Assembly (NCBI GenBank): GCA_011799875.1
Contig: CM022299.1
Coordinates: forward strand, 32,081,996-32,145,995
Length of the DNA: 64,000 bases
Direction: 5' to 3'
Source: Thinopyrum elongatum
Taxonomy: Eukaryota > Streptophyta > Magnoliopsida > Poales > Poaceae
A program made the position numbers and the translations under genes. Shown in pieces: positions 57,009 through 64,000 of the stretch (positions are counted from its first letter, which is position 1; each line of letters opens with the position of its first letter). Below the pieces are notes generated by a model, which was not told where the DNA came from, searched no databases, and saw only the letters and a list, made by a program, of their open reading frames with translations.

Positions 57009-57727
57009 GGGCCAGGGGTCCTTTTCACTTTCCCCCCTTGCCTCCTCGTCTCTGTCTTCCACCTCGCATCGCCTCAGCGCCCGAGCTCCGCCGCCGTCGT
57101 CGACCTTTGCCACTGCCTCAACAACGGCCGCTGCATCAACCTGAATCGACCAGAGTTCGTCCGCGCGCCTCCGCTACTCAACAGCCTTGGTAGGTCCTCT
57201 TCCTTCCTTTTCCCCTAGATCCCATTAGGGTTTCCACGAGTTCATCGGAGTTCATCTCGGTTCATCTTTGTTCCTCCATAGACCATGTAGTTTTTGATCT
57301 AAGTATAGTACCAATCTTGTGCGATAGCAGTTTAGCACTCATTTTTAATATCTGAACGCCTCCCCTCCATAGGAGATCTCATCTGAGCACGTGAACTGTC
57401 CTGCTACCGCTACTTTAGGTTAGAATTTTTCTTCATTATCTGAACTGCTGTAGATCCAAAATTATAACACCAATCTGTGAAACCTGTTTTTCACCACTTA
57501 GCCATTTTCCAACTTCAGATCTATACTTTCAATATCCGTGTAGGCGGTTTAACCTCAGAAAGTAATAACCTGCCAGGTACCATTAGTCCCCTTTTAAACC
57601 GCCCAGTGCTCGTCTTGTAATTTAATAACGTCACTGTCCGGTTTAACATTTATGCATGCTTCAACACTTTCTGCTTATTAACCATGAACCTTAAACCGGC
57701 ACAAATCTTTTCCAGGTTATCGTATAA

Positions 57728-60700
57728 ATGGCCAAATCCTTTTATTCCTGTAACTGGGTTCAATCCCGGGTTACAGAAGAAGAACTGAACGGGTGTGTTG
57801 CAACCGGTGCTTTAGCGAAAAAGGAAGACATCCACTGGAGAGCCCCCGGTCCAGAAAATCCTCCTGAGCCCAAGGATGGGGAAGTGATCATTTTTGTTGA
57901 TCATCTGAGTCGAGGGTTCAGCCCTCCCGGATCAAAAAATTTCCGTGACATGCTTCACTTCTTCCAACTTCACCCTCAAGATATTGGGCCTAACTCCGTG
58001 TCCAATATTTGCAATTTTCAAGTGTTTTGTGAAGCCTACCTGCAAGAAGAGCCCACAGTCGACCTGTTCAGAGATTTCTTCTATTTAAACCGTCGTACTG
58101 AATTTACGGATGGGCCCAATACTGAACTTGGCGGGGTTTCAATTCAGAAGAGAAAAGACGTCAGCTTCCCTCACGCTAAGCATCATAGCCATCCCAAAGA
58201 TTGGAATCAAACTTGGTTCTATTGCCAAGATACATCTCCAGCTGGCGAGAATCCTCTGCCGGGTTACCGTGCTCACCGGCTTACCGATGCACGTCCATTC
58301 CCCCAAAGACTCAACGCAAAGGAACGGTCCAAATATGCACCACAGCTTTCAAAGCTCAGAGCCTTTTTGGCAAATGGTTTGACAGGCATTGATTTTATCC
58401 GTTGCTGGGTATCTTGGAGCATTTTGCCTTTAAGCCGTCGCCCCGGTTTAATGTGTGAGTACACAGGGGATGTGAAAGACCCTCAACGCCACACTAATAT
58501 TCAGCTGACTGATACTGAAATTACTGAATCTGTCAAGAAGATGCTGGATGAACCGGTGACCGACTGTAGCAAAACAGGACTTAGTCCTTTCTGCTCTTCA
58601 AATAAACCACCAGCTGTAAGAATTGCTCCACTCCAGCTTTAATCCACATTCTTAATACTCCCTTATGATTTTTTCAATCTTTAAACAGGGTGATGATCTG
58701 TTCTGGAAGAAGAAACCGCAGGATAAACCGGCCAAAACACTTCGTGTCAAGACCAAGGTCAACAAGAAGCCCGCCAAGAAGAAAAACACCGAGCCTACCG
58801 AGTTAAACATTGACGATGATAATCCGGAGTCGGAGGTAGAACTTGATTCACTTGGCTCTTTTTTCATACATCTCATTGACGATGATTTTTATCAGGACGA
58901 CGCAGAAGCTAGCCGTGCAAACGACGTAGAGGTAACTATTCTCTCATCCGGTTTAGAACCTCTGCCCACACAGAAAACCCGACAAGCAAGCCGGAAAATA
59001 AGATTTTCTCACCCCCTAGCTTACTTGGATCGAAACTTTCTTTTGAAGAAGCAGCAACACGAAGCTCGCCGCACAACCCGGCATAGCGGCCATGTGGTCA
59101 CTTCTTCCGGTTTACCGAACTCGCCAGTTCGTAAACGCCGCCCAGAGGTCTCTTCTATTTCTGACACATCTTATCCCAAGGCGGGCTATTTTCGACAACC
59201 TCTTAATCCGTCTGATTCAAACTATCAGGGAACTTCCCATTCATCCTCTGGCGAGTCCACAGGGACACAAATTCCAACCCTCAAAACTGTTCCTGGGTAA
59301 GCATTTTTAACTAACCCCTTTATACCTTATGCTTGATCATTATACTAACCTGTTATTTGCGTCTCTGTCAGAGCCAAGGCCAGACCCAGTAAAAAGGCCA
59401 AATTGAACAAAACGGCTAATGACAGCGCGCCAACTGATCCGAAAAAGAACCCGGAACAGTTTGAACCAAATACTGAAGCTATTCTTGATGATCCGCCACC
59501 GCAAGATCATGAAACCTTTGTTGAACAGATGGAAATTGATTCGATGGATCATGCTGATAAACAGCCAAGCCCAACTAAGGCTGCTGATGATAAAGCCGAC
59601 GATGTTGTAGTTATCGGTGTCGGGTGTACAGCCCCAGGCAACCCCACTGTTCTGTCAAAACATAGTGCCAAAGAAGAATTTTCTGTTGACAAGGGCTAGT
59701 GGAAGGTGGACTTGGAAAGCTATACCCACCTAAGCGCCCAAGATCTTCATTCTGGGTTTTTAAACCATATGCACACAAGCCGTGATTATGAAGCCGGTTT
59801 ACTGAACATGATGAAGGAGCGATATGAGGTAAATGCTGTTAACTCTGCATAAATATTCTTCCCTTAGCCGCCAAGTTTACTGGACATAAAAGAATAGAAT
59901 GTTCTGCAAACTTTCAAGAACCATATAGATCAACTCCACTAGCCTGCAAGGGCCGGTTTATAATGTCAATATGAACCGGGACTTTAGAATAATAACTCTT
60001 CAATTTCGCCTGTGTAGCCCCCAAGGGTCGACTTAACAAATATGTTAAGTTGAGACTAATTATGCTGTAAGGCTCAAAATTCTTACTTAGGACCTTTATG
60101 ATCCAGTTGACCATCAAGCTGATAGTTGTTATGTGCTTGGGACTTGTAATTTTTTTTTGATAAGAAGCAATAGACATTAGCCCCCAAGTGCCAAGTATAT
60201 TACTTGTTATGTGCTTGGGACTTTGAATATGCACTGCTATGTCATTAATTACATGTCTCTTGCAGGCTGATCTTAACAACAAGAAATCTCAAATCGCCGA
60301 CCTTCAAGAAAATATCAAGTCACAACAAGCCGAGACCTCCAAAGCCAAGGAAGAACTGACCAGTGCCTTAACAGCAATTGAAAAACTGAAGGAGAGCTTT
60401 AAGAACGAGAGGGAAGGCTAGGATACAGAAAAGTCAACTCTGCTGAAGAGGGCTGAGGATGCTGAGGCTGCCCATAATCCGGTAGCTGAGGAGCTGACTG
60501 GCTTGAAACAACAAATAAATGCCATGACCGCTACCGTATTTGGTGAATAACTTCTTCATAAACTTTGAACATGTATTATGTAAGAGACTGCCGGTTTACC
60601 GATGTTTTTGATGATGCAGGAACTCGCATTGCTCATCTTGGCTCAGATATGCGGCAAAAATTGAAAGCCGCCTATACACTTATAGAGCAATTATATACCG

Positions 60701-61275
60701 GCGTACAACGGGTTATCTGCACAGCTTCCCATAATAAACCGCCCCCAACCTTGATCAAGGAGACGTTGGAAAGGCTGGCAATGATGCCTGCATGGTTTGA
60801 GGAGCTAAAGAAGTCAGCTGCCAGGGCGGGTGCTCTTACTGCACTGACTCGGGCCAAAGCTTGGATATCTGATCTTGATCCGGCCGATGTGGGAAACGGC
60901 TACCCGAGCATAAAGGAGGACGGGTCAGAGTTTAATAACGATGACCTCAAAGCCTTGACGAGGGAAATGCGCCCATTGGCTAGCCAATTGGCTGAAGAAA
61001 CCGATCTTTCACATTATCAGTCGATTTATGATGCCAACAACAAGAGAGTTAACGCGCCAACTTATGATGCTCCAAACCTTATTCCTCCAATCCGTAAGCA
61101 AACCTATGCCCCTGATGTTGACCCCTCCACACTTATAAGTGATGAAGCTGTATTTAAGGCCTTAACTGGGATTGATTGGACCACCATTGACTTCCAGCCA
61201 CTGGGTAGAGAGGAGGAAGATGAACCGGCGCTGGACGATCCGCAACCTTCAAGTCAGCCAGGCCAGGACTCGTAA
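57728..61275 (+). pseudogene. Antisense accessory gene of element I (putative gypsy-type transposon domain protein)
   Basis: Six exons can be traced. A 5' UTR exon ends at 57189 (donor G/GTAGGT) and the second begins at 57716. The CDS exons are 57728-58615, 58689-59296, 59372-59828, 60266-60542 and 60620-61275. All introns have GT/AG ends and phases agree, giving 962 codons including TAA. Residues ~1-296 (WVQSRVTEEELNGCV, FVDHLSRGFSPPGSKNF, ICNFQVFCEAYLQEEPTVDL, NQTWFYCQDTSPAG, FIRCWVSWSILPLSRRPGLM) match the putative gypsy-type transposon domain found in Tat accessory proteins. A lysine-rich, nuclear-signal-like segment (KTKVNKKPAKKK) follows. A coiled coil is in the 60266-60542 exon, and the C-terminal part is helical and acidic. 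In-frame TAG codons at 59697-59699 and 60419-60421 break it. Relatives are reported as nuclear proteins of unknown role. Confidence 0.8.
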
Positions 61276-62338
61276 ACCGGAGGCCGGTTTAGCAGCTGCT
61301 TTTCTTTAAGACTTGTTAAAACAACTATTCTTTTGGGCACCAAACACCTTGTAATAGGCTAGCTTAAACTCTTGTTCTGCTATGCCATCGTGCATATTTA
61401 CTTTGCATGACACTGCTAATCCACCATGTTAAGATATGCCACTTATGCTTATAATATTAACAATGTAGAATCTGCTCCTGCATGCAAAGGATTAAAGGTG
61501 TCCTGGCGGTTTACCGCTGGACGGGTCATAACGCCCAATATAAAACAATGGAAACTAACATAGCTTGTACCCAAGGCTGGACTTTAAGAATAACCAAATT
61601 TGAAATATATCATACCTGTGATATTTGATCACACTGTTGGTTTACCAGACCGGTGTAGTAAGGGGGAGAACCCAAACTTTGAGCACTGGTAATTATCATA
61701 GATTGTTTGGCTTATGACCAAAACCAGGCCGGGTTAATAAACACCGGATATTATCTTATCTCATACTGGCGACTTATAGTCAAAAGCCAGGCCGGGTTAA
61801 TAAACAGCGGATGAATTATGATCATAAAGCGTTATAAGCCTCATCAAATAAACCTCAAAAAATTGTGGAATAAAACAAATGAAAAAACGAGGCTTTTCAT
61901 GGGCTGCCAGGCCGAAAATCAAGTGCTTTCACGGGCCGCACAGCCACTGAGTTAAACCTATATACAAACCTTATAAGATGGACCTCACATAACCAATCAT
62001 CGTTTTAACTTTGACAAGTTCAGGGCCTGTATAAGATTGACTTGTTAAACGTTCGGCGGGTCATTCCAGGAATACCTAGGCGGAGTGGCTTACTTAAAAA
62101 GGCAGGATAACCCGGGGTTTTAGGTGAATACACCTGGCTTCCAAGCCTGGCTTTTAAGCCTATTACAAGGGTTATACAAACTCTTTGTTCTTTAGAATCA
62201 AGGAGCCCCCAAGTAATATTTTTGAGCTGTGCTCAAGGGGCACCTATGTTTGAGCTGTAATTTTGCAACAGACTCTCTTTGGTACCTTTAACCTGGGTAG
62301 CAAGCCCCCAAGTTTTTTTAGTTGGCTTATAAGCCGGT
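61276..62338. other. Element I spacer between accessory gene and pol
   Basis: The two genes converge here. No frame of note is seen. The GGCCGGGTTAATAAAC motif is repeated at 61728-61743 and 61790-61805, and short CCGGTTTA-type motifs are frequent across 56300-62400. Confidence 0.6.
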
Positions 62339-63604
62339 TCAAAGGGTAATCATAACTTCGCTCAAAAGCCGGAAGCCCCCAAGTAAGCAAAAACTCATTA
62401 AGAAAAGACGACAGAGGCCTTGCTTTAGCAGGGGTGCCGGTTTAATATATACATTGTGAAAAATATGTACATCAGAAGAGCCAATGGCTCGGGTGTAGTA
62501 AGGCCGAAGATGAGCAATATTCCACGGCCGGCGAGTCTCTTCCTCCGACGTGCGTGAGTCCTTGTTGTCTCGAACATCAATAAGGTAGTATGACCTGTTG
62601 TTCAGATTCTTGCTGACCACAAAGGGTCCTTCCCAAGGTGGGGATAACTTGTGCATATCAGTCTGATCCTGGATAAGCCGGAGCACTAAGTCTCCTTCTT
62701 GAAAGGCTCTGGTCTTGACCCGGCGGCTGTGATACCGACGTAGATCTTGCTGGTAAATCGCCGAACAAGCCGCTGCGAGATCACGCGCCTCGTCTAACAG
62801 GTCAAGTGCATCCTGACGTGCCTTGTCATTATCAGCTTCAACGTAAGCCGCCACCCGGGGTGAATCGTGACGGATGTCACTGGGGAGAACCGCCTCTGCT
62901 CCATAAACCATGAAAAAAGGCGTGTAATCCGTAGATCTGTTGGGCGTTGTGTTGATGCTCCATAGCACCGAGGGTAACTCCTCTACCCAACAACCCGGCG
63001 TCCTCTGTAAGGGAACCATAAGTCGGGGCTTGATGCCTCTCAGAATCTCTTGATTGGCTCTCTCAGCTTGACCATTAGATTGGGGGTGAGCCACCGACGA
63101 TACATCGAGCCGGATATGCTCACGTTGACAAAATTCTTTCATAGCACCCTTGGAGAGATTAGTGCCATTGTCTGTTACAATGCTGTGTGGAAAGCCAAAA
63201 CGGAAGATCACCTTCTTCATGAATTGAACCGCCATTGCTGCATCACACTTACTGACTGGCTCTGCCTCTACCCACTTAGTGAATTTATCAACCGCCACCA
63301 AGAGGTGGGTCTTCTTATCCTTGGACCTCTTAAAAGGTCCAACCATATCAAGCCCCCAAACTGCAAATGACCAAGTGATTGGAATCATTCTCAACTCCTG
63401 AGCCGGAACATGAGCTCGACGTGAAAACTTCTGACAACCGTCACATTTTTTGACCAAGTCCTCAGCATCAGCATGAGCCGTCAGCCAATAAAAACCGTGA
63501 CGAAAAGCCTTGGCTACAAGAGATTTAGAGCCGGCGTGATGACCACAATCTCCTTCATGGATCTCACGCAGAATCTCACAGCCTTCTTCAGGAGAAACAC
63601 AATG
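62339..63604 (-). pseudogene. Element I integrase
   Basis: The minus-strand frame continues from the RNase H segment after a TAG at 63607..63605 (canonical Q). The H2C2 zinc finger is visible (HEGDCGHHAGSKS..KKCDGCQKFS), followed by TWSFAVWGLDMVGPFKRS, FPHSIVTDNGTNLSKGAMKE and HPQSNGQAERANQEILRG with the catalytic D, D and E. YTPFFMVYGAEAVLPSDIRH and a SPPWEGPFVVSKNL GPY/F-like end follow. It terminates after WNIAHLRPYYT and an unconserved tail at 62339. The domain itself is uninterrupted for over 400 codons. Confidence 0.9.
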
Positions 63605-64000
63605 CTAAAACGCCCCGGTAACACTGCAATGGTGCAGCTCTCCATTGATAATTGTCATTGACTTGGACCGCCGGGTTATTTGCCTGGCCAAGGTTTCATC
63701 CTCAGGTAACTCGCCCAGGGTCATATATGCCAAATATGGAACTGTCCAATCAGGAATAACATGAAGAGCCACCACCAACTGAGCTTCCGGGTCAGGAATA
63801 GCCAAATCCTCCTCTGTAGGTAACTTGACCGACGGGTTATGCAAAACGTCAAGAAAGACATTAGGTGGCACCGGTTTACGTTGAGAACCCAACCGGCTTA
63901 AGGCATCAGCCGCTTCATTTTTCCTCCGATCAACATGCTCAACTTGATAACCCTTGAAGTGACCAGCAATAACATCCACCTCTCGTCGATAAGCCGCCAT
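63605..64000 (-). pseudogene. Element I RNase H C-terminal part
   Basis: MAAYRREVDVIAGHFKGYQV (the first codon here is simply where the window ends) runs into HVDRRKNEAADALSRLGSQR, the end of RNase H. A linker with PEAQLVVALHVIPDWTVPYL and RRSKSMTIINGELHHCSVTG follows. A TAG at 63607..63605 separates it from integrase. The rest of pol lies beyond position 64000. Confidence 0.88.

Larger units (their letters stand above)
56245..64000 (-). mobile_element. Element I: Tat-lineage Ty3-gypsy with antisense accessory gene (runs off the window)
   Basis: The 3' LTR is 56245-56783 (minus: TGTTGGGGATAT to CCGCGACA), with the polypurine tract CCTGGGGCCTAA just inside. The minus-strand pol (RNase H, integrase) is at 62339-64000, and protease, RT and gag would lie beyond the window. 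Between pol and the 3' LTR lie 5.5 kb holding a spliced plus-strand gene. This layout is known for Tat-lineage elements such as maize Grande. It is inserted into the H 5' LTR. Confidence 0.88.

Noticed and set aside
56918..57193. 91-codon frame upstream of the accessory gene
   Set aside because: It spans the predicted TATA region, 5' UTR and splice donor; the translation is low-complexity Pro/Arg-rich.
1..64000. tRNA, rRNA or small RNA genes
   Set aside because: No cloverleaf-like or rRNA sequence was recognised on either strand; the tRNA-like signals found are only primer-binding sites next to LTRs.

Overview
The window is grass nuclear DNA. It is almost certainly from a Triticeae genome (wheat, barley, Aegilops or rye), because every large block matches retrotransposon lineages typical of that tribe: BARE/Angela-type Ty1-copia LTRs carrying the motif ATGCCCTAGAGGCAATAAT, Athila-lineage Ty3-gypsy (Sabrina/Fatima-like) LTRs starting TGATACGTCC, and a Tat-lineage gypsy element. 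I see no bacterial, organellar or viral genes, no tRNA or rRNA genes and no intact host gene. Family names are from memory of these sequences and were not searched.

Layout. 1-1066 (minus strand) is the 5' part of a spliced FAR1/FHY3-related gene broken by two stop codons, with a GC-rich 5' flank to about 1480. 1481-6633 is low-copy or simple-repeat DNA: an AT-rich and purine-rich block, two sets of short degenerate tandem repeats and a 15-G run. 6634-14565 is copia element A, complete from LTR to LTR but dead. 14566-16226 is a head-truncated copia fragment G, joined directly to A's 3' LTR. At 16226 fragment G is interrupted by gypsy element F (16227-41272), whose gag-pol is split by two later insertions with clean 5-bp target duplications. 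The first is copia B (22599-28533, minus strand, ATCAA). The second is copia C (29642-40749, plus strand, TGGAG), which itself carries a solo Athila LTR D (38504-40023). This gives a nest up to four levels deep (D in C in F in G). F's 3' LTR is cut off by a truncated Athila-type element E (41270 to about 48510, minus). E abuts copia H (about 48510-56244, minus), and H's 5' LTR is cut by Tat-type gypsy element I (56245 to beyond 64000, minus).

Function. All retrotransposon polyproteins have stops or frameshifts, so none looks autonomous. Three separate copies of the BARE/Angela-like family (A, B, H) share two gag stop codons and one protease/integrase frameshift. This points to a defective lineage that was copied in trans. 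The most gene-like object is a six-exon plus-strand gene (about 57001-61275) lying antisense between pol and the 3' LTR of element I. It has a consistent 961-codon splice model and a putative gypsy-type transposon domain, but two in-frame TAG codons.

Other unusual points: the F polyprotein reads through its polypurine tract into the LTR, as I recall for centromeric (CRM) chromoviruses; a dense array of [14 protein letters not shown] palindromes lies in F's U3; and nested element B has LTRs more diverged than those of the element that contains it.
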